From the NCBI GenBank assembly GCA_049889695.1, contig JBMHCX010000005.1:297878-361877 (forward strand): a stretch of DNA of 64,000 bases, read 5' to 3'. The notes under the pieces were generated by a model. That model was not told the origin of the DNA and did not search any database. It worked only from the letters and a program-made list of their open reading frames with translations. This DNA is from WTJH01 sp049889695 (lineage in GTDB: Bacteria; Bacteroidota; Bacteroidia; Flavobacteriales; Flavobacteriaceae). Positions 28,324 to 36,363 of this stretch are shown here, piece by piece. Position numbers and translations under genes: made by a program. The stretch's first letter is position 1. Each line of letters opens with the position of its first letter.

Positions 28324-28866
28324 ATGTCTAGAGTAGGTAAAAATCCCATTACAATTCCCGAAGGTGTCACAGTCGACATTCAACCCGATACGATTACCGT
28401 TAAAGGGAAGTTGGGAGAATTAAGTCAAGCGTATACGGATGTCAGTTTCGACATACAGGACAACGTACTTACCGTTAGCCGTCCTTCTGAATCTAAAGAC
28501 CACAGAGCAAAGCATGGTTTATACCGTGCTCTCGTGAACAATATGGTGGAGGGAGTCAGCAAAGGCTTTACAAAGGAATTAGAGTTGGTAGGAGTAGGTT
28601 ACAGAGCTTCTAACCAGGGGCAGAAATTAGATCTTGCACTTGGATTCTCACACAATATCCTCATCGATATTGCTCCTGAAGTAAAGGTGGAAACTGTATC
28701 AGAAAAAGGAAAAAATCCGATTGTTAAATTAACCTCACACGACAAACAACTTTTAGGATGGGTGGCTGCAAAGATCCGTTCCTTCCGAAAGCCCGAGCCT
28801 TACAAAGGAAAAGGTGTTCGTTTTGTTGGAGAGCAAATTAGAAGAAAAGCGGGTAAATCCGCCTAA
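28324..28866 (+). CDS. rplF: 50S ribosomal protein L6
   Basis: 180 residues in the normal two-domain form. L6 lies near the sarcin-ricin loop and the factor-binding site. MSRVGKNPITIPEGV at the start and PEPYKGKGVRFVGEQIRRK at the end are diagnostic. Confidence 0.98.
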   Translation: MSRVGKNPITIPEGVTVDIQPDTITVKGKLGELSQAYTDVSFDIQDNVLTVSRPSESKDHRAKHGLYRALVNNMVEGVSKGFTKELELVGVGYRASNQGQKLDLALGFSHNILIDIAPEVKVETVSEKGKNPIVKLTSHDKQLLGWVAAKIRSFRKPEPYKGKGVRFVGEQIRRKAGKSA

Positions 28867-28877
28867 AGTTTATAGTT

Positions 28878-29234
28878 ATGGCATTATTAAAATCAGACAG
28901 AAGACAACGTTTGCGTTTTCGTATCCGAAAAACCATTTCAGGATCTGCGACTACACCCAGACTTTCTGTTTTCCGTAGCAACAAAGAAATCTATGCCCAG
29001 TTGATCGATGACAACAATGGCACAACCATCGCTGCTGCTTCTTCCAGAGATAAAGGTCTAGACCTCGATGGAAAATCTAAAACAGAAGTAGCTGCTCAAG
29101 TTGGACAATCCATCGCCACTAAAGCACAAGCCGCAGGTATTGCTGAAATCCGCTTCGACAGAGGAGGATACCTTTACCATGGACGTGTAAAGGCCTTAGC
29201 GGATGGTGCTCGTGAAGGGGGATTAAAATTTTAA
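28878..29234 (+). CDS. rplR: 50S ribosomal protein L18
   Basis: 118 residues. L18 binds 5S rRNA together with L5. RLSVFRSNKEIYAQLIDD and the FDRGGYLYHGRVKALADGAR C-terminal motif are intact. The spacing is 11 bp after rplF and 9 bp before rpsE. Confidence 0.98.
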   Translation: MALLKSDRRQRLRFRIRKTISGSATTPRLSVFRSNKEIYAQLIDDNNGTTIAAASSRDKGLDLDGKSKTEVAAQVGQSIATKAQAAGIAEIRFDRGGYLYHGRVKALADGAREGGLKF

Positions 29235-29243
29235 AAATTTAGT

Positions 29244-29768
29244 ATGTATCAGAATTATCCTAATGTAGAATTGGTAAAGCCTGTAGGTTTAGAGCTTAAC
29301 GATCGTTTAGTTGGCGTACAACGGGTCACCAAAGTAACCAAAGGGGGTCGTGCCTTCGGATTCTCTGCAATCGTTGTTGTCGGTGATGAAAACGGTGTAG
29401 TTGGTCAAGGTCTCGGTAAATCTAAAGAGGTGTCTGAAGCGATCGCGAAAGCGGTAGAAGATGCCAAGAAAAATTTGGTTCGTATTCCTATTCAGAATGG
29501 AACACTTCCACACGAACAAAAAGGGAAGTTCGGTGGTGCACGAGTATTCCTCAAGCCTGCTTCTGCGGGTACTGGAGTAATTGCAGGTGGTGCCGTTCGC
29601 TCTGTCTTGGAGGCGGTTGGTATTCACAACGTACTCTCTAAGTCTCAAGGATCCTCCAACCCACACAATGTTGTAAAAGCTACTTTCGATGCACTCTTGC
29701 GTTTAAGAAGTCCGGAGATAGTTGCTAAGCAACGTGGAATTTCATTGGATAAAGTATTTAACGGTTAA
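29244..29768 (+). CDS. rpsE: 30S ribosomal protein S5
   Basis: 174 residues. S5 acts in translational accuracy and the mRNA helicase site. The N-terminal dsRNA-binding-like part (LNDRLVGVQRVTKVTKGGR) and the GTGVIAGGAVRSVLEAVG signature are conserved. The next gene, rpmD, starts 10 bp downstream. Confidence 0.98.
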   Translation: MYQNYPNVELVKPVGLELNDRLVGVQRVTKVTKGGRAFGFSAIVVVGDENGVVGQGLGKSKEVSEAIAKAVEDAKKNLVRIPIQNGTLPHEQKGKFGGARVFLKPASAGTGVIAGGAVRSVLEAVGIHNVLSKSQGSSNPHNVVKATFDALLRLRSPEIVAKQRGISLDKVFNG

Positions 29769-29778
29769 ATTCAGACAA

Positions 29779-29958
29779 ATGGCTCAGATTAAAGTAACAC
29801 AAGTCAAAAGCGGAATCAAACGACTTCAGTCTCAGAAGAGGACTCTAGAAGCGTTGGGTCTAAGAGGAATAGGTAAAACCGTTACACACGAAGCAAACCC
29901 AAGCATCTTGGGAATGGTAGAAAAAGTGAAACATTTGGTAAGCGTAAGCGAAGTATAA
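29779..29958 (+). CDS. rpmD: 50S ribosomal protein L30
   Basis: 59 residues starting MAQIKVTQVKSGIKR, which is the normal size. An in-frame upstream ATG (29722) lies inside rpsE and would add 19 unrelated residues, so I reject it. LRGIGKTVTHEANPSILGMV is the family signature. It lies between rpsE and rplO. Confidence 0.97.
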   Translation: MAQIKVTQVKSGIKRLQSQKRTLEALGLRGIGKTVTHEANPSILGMVEKVKHLVSVSEV

Positions 29959-29968
29959 AACTAGTAGT

Positions 29969-30424
29969 ATGAGTTTAAATAATTTAAGCCCAGCATCGGG
30001 TGCTACCCACAAAAATGCAAAGCGCGTTGGTCGCGGTCAAGGATCCGGCAAAGGTGGAACAGCAACTCGTGGACACAAAGGAGCAAAATCTCGTTCTGGA
30101 TATTCGAAGAAAATCGGATTTGAAGGAGGTCAAATGCCATTGCAAAGACGAGTTCCAAAATTTGGATTTAAAAATATCAACCGCAAAGAATATACAGGTG
30201 TTAACCTGGACACTCTTCAAGCGCTTGCCGATAACAAAAAAATCGGTAAGGAAGTTTCCCTCGATCAACTGATCGAACTTCGCTTAGCCGGTAAAAACGA
30301 CCTAGTGAAAATCCTCGGTCGTGGGGAATTGAAAGCAGGTCTTAAAGTGAGTGCTCATAAATTCACGGCAACTGCCAAAAGCGCTATAGAGGCGGCTGGA
30401 GGTGAAGCTGTTGTGATCGAATAA
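29969..30424 (+). CDS. rplO: 50S ribosomal protein L15
   Basis: 151 residues. L15 is a late assembly protein of the large subunit. The Gly-rich N-terminus (GRGQGSGKGGTATRGHKGAK) and FEGGQMPLQRRVPKFGFKN are diagnostic. It is followed 10 bp later by secY. Confidence 0.98.
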   Translation: MSLNNLSPASGATHKNAKRVGRGQGSGKGGTATRGHKGAKSRSGYSKKIGFEGGQMPLQRRVPKFGFKNINRKEYTGVNLDTLQALADNKKIGKEVSLDQLIELRLAGKNDLVKILGRGELKAGLKVSAHKFTATAKSAIEAAGGEAVVIE

Positions 30425-30434
30425 TTATAAGGGT

Positions 30435-31781
30435 ATGAAGAAACTAATCGACACCCTCGTAAACATATACAACATCGAAGAGTTGCGTAACCGTATTGGT
30501 ACAACTCTTTTGTTATTGTTGGTATATCGTTTTGGTGCCCAGATTGTTCTCCCTGGCATCGATTCAGTTCAGCTCGCAGAATTATCTTCTCGCGGGAGTG
30601 GAGCCGGATTACTAGGTCTTCTAAATGCTTTTACTGGAGGTGCTTTTGCCAATGCTTCGATTTTTGCGTTAGGAATTATGCCTTATATCTCAGCGTCTAT
30701 CGTTGTGCAATTGATGGGAATCGCTATTCCATATCTTCAGAAGCTTCAGAAGGAAGGAGAAAGTGGGCGCAAGAAGATTACACAAATTACTCGATGGCTC
30801 ACCATCCTTATTTGTGTTGTTCAAGCACCAGCCTACCTATACGGTCTTAGTGCCCTTGGTGTGCCAGAATCTGCATTTATTCTAGGTCGCAGTCCGTTAT
30901 TTATCGGATCCTCGGTTATCATTTTGGTGACGGGAACCATATTTGCGATGTGGCTTGGAGAAAAAATTACAGATAAAGGAATCGGTAATGGAATCTCTTT
31001 GCTGATCATGGTAGGAATTATCGCTAACCTTCCCTTGTCTTTTGCGCAAGAAGTTGTTTCACGTGTAAGCGAAAACAATGGAGGTCTGATGCTAGTCCTC
31101 ATCGAGCTTGTTCTTTTTGTCGTGGTAGTGCTGTTGAGCATCTTATTGGTGTTGGCCGTTCGACAAATCCCTGTCCAGTATGCACGTCGTACGCAAGGGG
31201 CTAGTTCAGACAGAGCAGCCATGGGAAGCCGTCAGTACATTCCACTTCGCTTGAATGCTTCAGGTGTGATGCCAATCATCTTTGCCCAGGCGATTATGTT
31301 TGCACCGGCTTATATCGGTGGAGCTATGGGGAATTCAAATGCTGGACAATGGCTACAAGCTAATTTCTCAGATATTTTTGGTTTGTGGTATAACATTGTA
31401 TTTGCATTATTGATTGTCATTTTCACATACTTCTATACAGCTATTACTGTACCGACGAATCGTATGTCTGATGATCTTAAGCGCAGCGGAGGTTTTATTC
31501 CTGGGATACGCCCTGGAAATGAAACTTCTGATTACTTAGACACCATCATGTCTTACATTACACTTCCCGGATCGCTTTTCTTGGCGCTATTGGCTGTTTT
31601 TCCAGCCATCGTTGTGAAAGTAATTGGGATGCAGCAAGGTTGGGCCTTGTTTTACGGAGGTACTTCCCTTCTTATTTTAGTGGGAGTTGCCATAGATACG
31701 ATCCAACAAGTTAATTCTTACTTGTTGAACCGTCACTACGACGGTCTGATGAAGTCTGGTAAAAACCGTAGAACAGCATAG
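30435..31781 (+). CDS. secY: Protein translocase subunit SecY
   Basis: 448 residues with about ten hydrophobic segments. SecY is the channel of the Sec translocon in the inner membrane. The plug and TM2 region (ALGIMPYISASIVVQLM), the cytosolic loop RQIPVQYARR and the C-terminal YLLNRHYDGLMKSG match. The insert of large polar residues near 205-215 is normal for Bacteroidota. It is the usual partner of the ribosomal spc block and is needed to export the SusC, SusD and giant adhesin proteins of this window. Confidence 0.98.
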   Translation: MKKLIDTLVNIYNIEELRNRIGTTLLLLLVYRFGAQIVLPGIDSVQLAELSSRGSGAGLLGLLNAFTGGAFANASIFALGIMPYISASIVVQLMGIAIPYLQKLQKEGESGRKKITQITRWLTILICVVQAPAYLYGLSALGVPESAFILGRSPLFIGSSVIILVTGTIFAMWLGEKITDKGIGNGISLLIMVGIIANLPLSFAQEVVSRVSENNGGLMLVLIELVLFVVVVLLSILLVLAVRQIPVQYARRTQGASSDRAAMGSRQYIPLRLNASGVMPIIFAQAIMFAPAYIGGAMGNSNAGQWLQANFSDIFGLWYNIVFALLIVIFTYFYTAITVPTNRMSDDLKRSGGFIPGIRPGNETSDYLDTIMSYITLPGSLFLALLAVFPAIVVKVIGMQQGWALFYGGTSLLILVGVAIDTIQQVNSYLLNRHYDGLMKSGKNRRTA

Positions 31782-31783
31782 TT

Positions 31784-31999
31784 ATGGCCAAACAAGCAGC
31801 AATAGAGCAAGAAGGAACAATTATCGAAGCATTATCGAATGCTATGTTCCGAGTTGAACTCGAAAACGGGCACGTTGTAACGGCCCACATATCAGGAAAA
31901 ATGCGGTTGCATTACATCAAACTGCTTCCTGGGGATAAAGTTAAATTAGAAATGAGTCCTTACGATTTAACCAAAGCAAGGATTACGTATAGATTTTAA
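31784..31999 (+). CDS. infA: Translation initiation factor IF-1
   Basis: 71 residues, an OB-fold protein that binds the A site during initiation. The KQAAIEQEGTIIEALSNAMF start and the GDKVKLEMSPYDLTKARI segment match the family. It starts 2 bp after secY. Confidence 0.98.
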   Translation: MAKQAAIEQEGTIIEALSNAMFRVELENGHVVTAHISGKMRLHYIKLLPGDKVKLEMSPYDLTKARITYRF

Positions 32000-32008
32000 A
32001 CAAAAGCG

Positions 32009-32125
32009 ATGAAAGTAAGAGCTTCCTTAAAGAAAAGAAGTCCGGAGTGCAAGATTGTACGCCGCAAAGGACGTTTATATGTTATTAACAAAAAGAATCC
32101 TCGATTCAAACAAAGACAAGGATAA
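32009..32125 (+). CDS. rpmJ: 50S ribosomal protein L36 (zinc-free type)
   Basis: A 38-residue protein, MKVRASLKKRSPECKIV.. ending NPRFKQRQG. The zinc-binding form has three Cys and one His; here only Cys14 remains, so this is the zinc-independent type. It sits in its usual place between infA and rpsM, 3 bp before the rpsM ATG. Confidence 0.95.
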   Translation: MKVRASLKKRSPECKIVRRKGRLYVINKKNPRFKQRQG

Positions 32126-32128
32126 ATT

Positions 32129-32503
32129 ATGGCACGAATTTCAGGGGTAGATATACCTAAACAAAAACGCGGCGTTATTTCATTGACCTATATCTTCGGA
32201 ATTGGTAAAAGCCGTGCGCAAGAGATCCTCGCCGCTGCTAAAGTGAGTGAAGAAAAAAAAGTTTCAGATTGGAACGATGAAGAAATCTCACGTATTCGCG
32301 ACGTTGTCGGACAATACAAAATTGAAGGAGAACTTCGTTCGGAGATCCAGCTTAACATTAAGCGTCTGATGGATATCGGATGTCAGCGAGGAATCCGTCA
32401 TCGTGCAGGTCTTCCATTAAGAGGGCAACGTACTAAGAACAATTCTCGTACGCGTAAAGGAAAACGTAAAACAGTTGCGAACAAGAAGAAAGCAACTAAA
32501 TAA
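32129..32503 (+). CDS. rpsM: 30S ribosomal protein S13
   Basis: 124 residues. S13 in the head touches L5 and the P-site tRNA. ARISGVDIPKQKRGVISLTY and the RHRAGLPLRGQRTKNNSRTR signature are present, with a Lys-rich tail. It is the first gene of the alpha block. Confidence 0.98.
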   Translation: MARISGVDIPKQKRGVISLTYIFGIGKSRAQEILAAAKVSEEKKVSDWNDEEISRIRDVVGQYKIEGELRSEIQLNIKRLMDIGCQRGIRHRAGLPLRGQRTKNNSRTRKGKRKTVANKKKATK

Positions 32504-32513
32504 GCATTAGATT

Positions 32514-32903
32514 ATGGCTAAAGCAAAAACATCTAGTAAAAAACGTAAAGTGGTTGTTGAGCCGAATGGAGAAGCACATATCAATGCTTCCTTCAACAAC
32601 ATCATTATTTCTTTAACCAACCTTAAAGGTGAAGTCATTTCTTGGTCATCTGCCGGGAAGATGGGTTTTAGAGGGTCGAAGAAAAACACTCCTTACGCTG
32701 CACAGACAGCTGCAGAGGATTGTGCTAAGGTGGCTCAAGAAGCAGGACTTCGAAAAGTACGTGTATTTGTGAAAGGGCCCGGTAATGGTCGTGAATCTGC
32801 CATCCGTACCTTACACAACAACGGTATCGAAGTAACCGAAATCGTGGATGTAACACCTCTACCACACAATGGGTGTCGTCCTCCTAAACGCAGAAGAGTA
32901 TAA
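32514..32903 (+). CDS. rpsK: 30S ribosomal protein S11
   Basis: 129 residues. S11 forms the platform and the mRNA exit site. The NASFNNIIISLTNLKGEVIS start, the VKGPGNGRESAIRTL motif and the PHNGCRPPKRRRV end are conserved. It is followed by an 82-bp gap that contains a structured element before rpsD. Confidence 0.98.
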   Translation: MAKAKTSSKKRKVVVEPNGEAHINASFNNIIISLTNLKGEVISWSSAGKMGFRGSKKNTPYAAQTAAEDCAKVAQEAGLRKVRVFVKGPGNGRESAIRTLHNNGIEVTEIVDVTPLPHNGCRPPKRRRV

Positions 32904-32920
32904 TTACTAATTTTAACCTC

Positions 32921-32972
32921 GTGTCGGGGATCACTGTCGAAGGATCAAAGACCTTAATTCACAGTCCGACAC
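32921..32972 (+). ncRNA. Structured leader element upstream of rpsD (putative r-protein autoregulatory RNA)
   Basis: In the only long gap of the alpha block, GTGTCGG (32921-32927) pairs with CCGACAC (32966-32972) and ACTGT (32933-32937) pairs with ACAGT (32961-32965), leaving a 5-nt bulge GGATC on one side. Inside, AAGG (32940-32943) can pair with CCTT (32952-32955). No T tract follows, so it is not a plain terminator. S4 represses its own operon in several phyla through RNA leaders, and a Bacteroidia-specific S4 leader candidate has been reported. That this is such an element is inference from position and fold. Confidence 0.7.
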
Positions 32973-32985
32973 TTAATTTTTAACT

Positions 32986-33594
32986 ATGGCTAGATATACC
33001 GGTCCAAAAACAAAAATCGCTCGCAAATTTGGAGAACCCATATTTGGTGAGGACAAGTCGTTTGAAAAACGCAATTATCCTCCAGGACAGCACGGAAATA
33101 ACCGTCGTCGTGGAAAAAAATCTGAATATGCTATTCAGTTAATGGAAAAGCAAAAAGCAAAGTTTACCTACGGGATTCTCGAACGACAGTTCCGTAACCT
33201 TTTCGAAAAAGCAAGTCGAAGCAAAGGGGTTACCGGGGAAGTACTTCTTCAACTTTGTGAATCACGCTTAGACAATGTAGTTTACCGTTTGGGTATTGCC
33301 CGTTCGCGTTCAGCTGCACGTCAATTAGTATCCCACAGACACATAACTGTAAATGGAGATATCGTGAATATCCCTTCCTATCAGTTGCGAACAGGCGATG
33401 TAATCGGTGTTCGTGAAAAATCGAAATCACTTCAAGTGATCAGTGAATCACTAGATGCTTCTAGCAGCAATGTTTATGAGTGGTTAACTTGGAATCGTGA
33501 TACGCTACAAGGAACCTATGTAAATGTTCCACAGCGTCTACAAATTCCTGAAGCGATTAAGGAACAGCTTATCGTCGAACTTTACTCTAAATAA
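32986..33594 (+). CDS. rpsD: 30S ribosomal protein S4
   Basis: 202 residues. S4 is a primary 16S binder and in E. coli the repressor of the alpha operon. It is the Cys-free form: KRNYPPGQHGNNRRRGKKSEYA replaces the zinc ribbon (quoted in two overlapping parts, residues about 28-50). The S4 RNA-binding domain (SRLDNVVYRLG .. ARQLVSHRHITVNG) is intact. A hairpin-rich 82-bp leader precedes it. Confidence 0.98.
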   Translation: MARYTGPKTKIARKFGEPIFGEDKSFEKRNYPPGQHGNNRRRGKKSEYAIQLMEKQKAKFTYGILERQFRNLFEKASRSKGVTGEVLLQLCESRLDNVVYRLGIARSRSAARQLVSHRHITVNGDIVNIPSYQLRTGDVIGVREKSKSLQVISESLDASSSNVYEWLTWNRDTLQGTYVNVPQRLQIPEAIKEQLIVELYSK

Positions 33595-33614
33595 TAAATC
33601 AGCAATTACGCACT

Positions 33615-34607
33615 ATGGCTATATTAAATTTTCAAAAACCCGACAAAGTCATTATGATCGATTCCTCAGAATTCGAAGGCAAATTCGAATTCCGTCCTTT
33701 GGAACCAGGTTATGGCTTAACGGTAGGAAACGCACTTCGTCGTGTACTGCTTTCTTCCTTAGAAGGATTTGCCATTACATCGCTTAAAATTGAAGGAGTA
33801 GAGCATGAGTTCTCTACCATACCAGGCGTAGTTGAAGATGTAACTGAAATCATCCTTAACCTCAAGCAGCTCCGACTCAAACGTCAGATCGATGAGGTAG
33901 AGAACGAAAAAGTTACCATTTCTTTTGGTGGTCAAGAACAGCTGAAAGCTTCTGATTTTCAAAAATTCATTTCTGGTTTTCAAGTTTTGAACCCAGACTT
34001 GGTGATTTGTAATCTCGAAAAAGAAGTTCAGCTCAACCTTGAGGTCACTATTGAAAAAGGACGTGGATATGTTCCTGCGGAGGAAAATAAGAATCCTAAT
34101 GCTGCACTTGGCGTGATTGCGATCGATTCTATTTTCACACCGATTAAAAATGTGAAATACAGTATCGAAAACTACCGTGTGGAGCAAAAGACAGACTACG
34201 AAAAACTTTTGTTTGAAGTTATCACAGACGGATCTATCCACCCAAAAGATGCATTAACTGAAGCGGCTAAGACGCTTATTCATCACTTCTTATTGTTCTC
34301 TGACGAGCGCATCACCCTAGAAGCAGATGAAATTGCACAGACGGAAACCTATGACGAAGAATCACTTCACATGCGTCAATTACTGAAAACGAAATTGACG
34401 GATATGGATCTTTCTGTTCGAGCGCTCAATTGCTTGAAAGCTGCAGAAGTAGATACGCTTGGAGACTTAGTTTCCTACAATAAGAATGATTTGATGAAGT
34501 TCCGAAACTTTGGAAAAAAATCCCTTACTGAGCTCGAAGAATTAGTCGTACTTAAAGGATTGCAATTCGGAATGGATCTATCCAAATACAAACTTGATAA
34601 AGAATAG
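33615..34607 (+). CDS. rpoA: DNA-directed RNA polymerase subunit alpha
   Basis: 330 residues, the normal length. The N-terminal domain (PLEPGYGLTVGNALRRVLLS) dimerises and binds beta and beta'. The C-terminal domain (about 250-320; LDLSVRALNCLKAAEVDTLGD-like MDLSVRALNCLKAAEVDT and FRNFGKKSLTELEE) contacts UP elements and activators. It sits between rpsD and rplQ, as in almost all bacteria. Confidence 0.98.
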   Translation: MAILNFQKPDKVIMIDSSEFEGKFEFRPLEPGYGLTVGNALRRVLLSSLEGFAITSLKIEGVEHEFSTIPGVVEDVTEIILNLKQLRLKRQIDEVENEKVTISFGGQEQLKASDFQKFISGFQVLNPDLVICNLEKEVQLNLEVTIEKGRGYVPAEENKNPNAALGVIAIDSIFTPIKNVKYSIENYRVEQKTDYEKLLFEVITDGSIHPKDALTEAAKTLIHHFLLFSDERITLEADEIAQTETYDEESLHMRQLLKTKLTDMDLSVRALNCLKAAEVDTLGDLVSYNKNDLMKFRNFGKKSLTELEELVVLKGLQFGMDLSKYKLDKE

Positions 34608-34632
34608 GCGCTAGACGCATAAAAGTCCAGAT

Positions 34633-35154
34633 ATGAGACACGGAAAAAAATCAATGCACTTAGGGCGTAAGACCGCCCATCGCAAGTCTATGCTCGCCAA
34701 TATGGCTTGCAGTCTAATTGAGCATAAGCGTATCAATACAACGCTTACAAAAGCTAAAGCACTTAAGGTATTTGTTGAACCGATTATTACAAAGGCAAAG
34801 AGCGACACCACACACAATCGTCGTTTGGCGTTTAGTTCTCTTCGTAACAAATACGCTGTTACCGAACTTTTCGGCCCTGTTGCCCAGAAGGTAGGTGATC
34901 GTCCCGGTGGATATACACGTATCATCCGAATGGGGAACCGATTAGGAGACAATGCTTCTATGGCTATGATTGAGCTAGTAGATTTTAATGACACCTACTC
35001 GACTGAAAAGCCTGCGAAGAAAAAATCGACTCGTCGTGGTCGTTCGAAAAAAGAAGCAGCTCCAGTTGAAGAGGTTCAGGAGACAACAACCGAAGCAACT
35101 GCTGAGGAGGTCAATGCTGATAACGCTAAAGATTCTGCCGATCATAATGCCTAA
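34633..35154 (+). CDS. rplQ: 50S ribosomal protein L17 with acidic C-terminal extension
   Basis: 173 residues. The first about 120 are a normal L17 (MRHGKKSMHLGRKTAHRKSM, AFSSLRNKYAVTELFGPVAQ, GGYTRIIRMGNRLGD). The last about 50 are low-complexity, first Lys/Arg-rich (KKKSTRRGRSKKE), then Glu/Thr/Ala/Asp-rich. Such tails are common in Bacteroidota L17. It is the last gene of the superoperon and is followed by a strong terminator. Confidence 0.97.
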   Translation: MRHGKKSMHLGRKTAHRKSMLANMACSLIEHKRINTTLTKAKALKVFVEPIITKAKSDTTHNRRLAFSSLRNKYAVTELFGPVAQKVGDRPGGYTRIIRMGNRLGDNASMAMIELVDFNDTYSTEKPAKKKSTRRGRSKKEAAPVEEVQETTTEATAEEVNADNAKDSADHNA

Positions 35155-35185
35155 CACTAAGGTGTTTTTCGGCTCATTATTTCTC

Positions 35186-35217
35186 AAGGACAAACCCTGT
35201 GGTTTGTCCTTTTTTTT
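35186..35217 (+). terminator. Terminator of the ribosomal superoperon
   Basis: A perfect 11-bp stem AAGGACAAACC (35186-35196) / GGTTTGTCCTT (35201-35211) with a CTGT tetraloop runs into a T tract up to 35217. It lies 31 bp past rplQ and 23 bp before carA. Confidence 0.92.
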
Positions 35218-35240
35218 ATCTTAATTTTACATGAAACCAA

Positions 35241-36353
35241 ATGAAGTACACTGAAAGAAAACCCGCTGTTTTACTGCTTGCTGATGGAACCCAATTTCGA
35301 GGAAAAACAACCGGATTAGAAGGTACCTCCTTCGGAGAAATATGCTTCAATACGGGAATGACAGGCTATCAGGAAATATTTACTGATCCCTCTTATTTTG
35401 GACAAATCATGGTGACCACTAATGCCCATATCGGAAATTATGGTGTAGCTGACATCGATGATCAATCCAGTGGTATTAAAATTGCCGGATTGGTTTGTAA
35501 AAACTTCAGCTATCCACATTCCAGACCTGCAGCCGACGATAGTTTAAACAACTATTTAAAGGCAGCAGAGCGCTTAACTGTCTCCGATGTAGACACACGT
35601 GCACTCGTGCGATATATACGCGACAATGGAGCTATGAATGCCGCGATTACAACCGAAGTAGATGCCTTAGATAAAATTCAGCAACAACTCCAAGATCAGC
35701 CAGCAATGGAAGGTTTAGAACTAGCTTCCAAAGTTTCTACAAAAGAGCCTTACGTCCTCGGAGACGATGATGCGCCGCTAAAAGTAGCCGTTTTAGATCT
35801 TGGTGTTAAACGAAATATACTCAACCATATTACCTCCAGAGGGATTCAGGTAAAAGTATTTCCGTATGACACGCCCTATGCGACCTTACAAGAATGGAAC
35901 CCCGACGGATATTTCTTGTCCAACGGCCCTGGAGACCCGCAACCTCTAGGAGGCCCTATCGCAGTAGCAAAAGCTATTTTAGCCGATAAAAAGCCGCTCT
36001 TTGGGATTTGTTTAGGCCATCAAGTGATTGCTTTGGCCAATGGCATATCGACCTACAAGATGTTTAACGGGCACCGAGGAATCAACCACCCGGTGATTAA
36101 CCTAGAAACCAAAAAAGGAGAAATCACTTCTCAAAACCACGGTTTTGCGATCGACAAAGCAGCGACGGAAGCCCACGACAAAGTGCGAATTACCCATTTA
36201 CACCTAAACGACGATACCGTTGCAGGGATAGCGGTAGACGGACACAATTGTTTTTCTGTCCAGTATCACCCAGAAGCAGCCCCGGGTCCTAATGATGCTA
36301 CTTATTTGTTCGACCAGTTTAAAGACTTATTAACCAATTATAAAACCAATTGA
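35241..36353 (+). CDS. carA: Carbamoyl-phosphate synthase small subunit
   Basis: 370 residues. CarA hydrolyses glutamine and passes ammonia to CarB for pyrimidine and arginine synthesis. The N-terminal CarA-specific domain (GETTFGEI-like LEGTSFGEICFNTGMTGYQE) is followed by a class-I glutamine amidotransferase domain with the nucleophile Cys in LFGICLGHQ and the His-Glu pair in YHPEAAPGP. carB is not in the window. A weak TAATTTTA box (35222-35229) may be its promoter just after the ribosomal terminator. eno follows 10 bp downstream. Confidence 0.97.
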   Translation: MKYTERKPAVLLLADGTQFRGKTTGLEGTSFGEICFNTGMTGYQEIFTDPSYFGQIMVTTNAHIGNYGVADIDDQSSGIKIAGLVCKNFSYPHSRPAADDSLNNYLKAAERLTVSDVDTRALVRYIRDNGAMNAAITTEVDALDKIQQQLQDQPAMEGLELASKVSTKEPYVLGDDDAPLKVAVLDLGVKRNILNHITSRGIQVKVFPYDTPYATLQEWNPDGYFLSNGPGDPQPLGGPIAVAKAILADKKPLFGICLGHQVIALANGISTYKMFNGHRGINHPVINLETKKGEITSQNHGFAIDKAATEAHDKVRITHLHLNDDTVAGIAVDGHNCFSVQYHPEAAPGPNDATYLFDQFKDLLTNYKTN

Positions 36354-36363
36354 ATTTAAAAAC

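Noticed and set aside
30000..30272. A second-frame ORF of about 90 codons inside rplO, and similar long antisense frames in fusA, rpoA and gltA
   Set aside because: They are shadows of strongly conserved genes and show no family features of their own.
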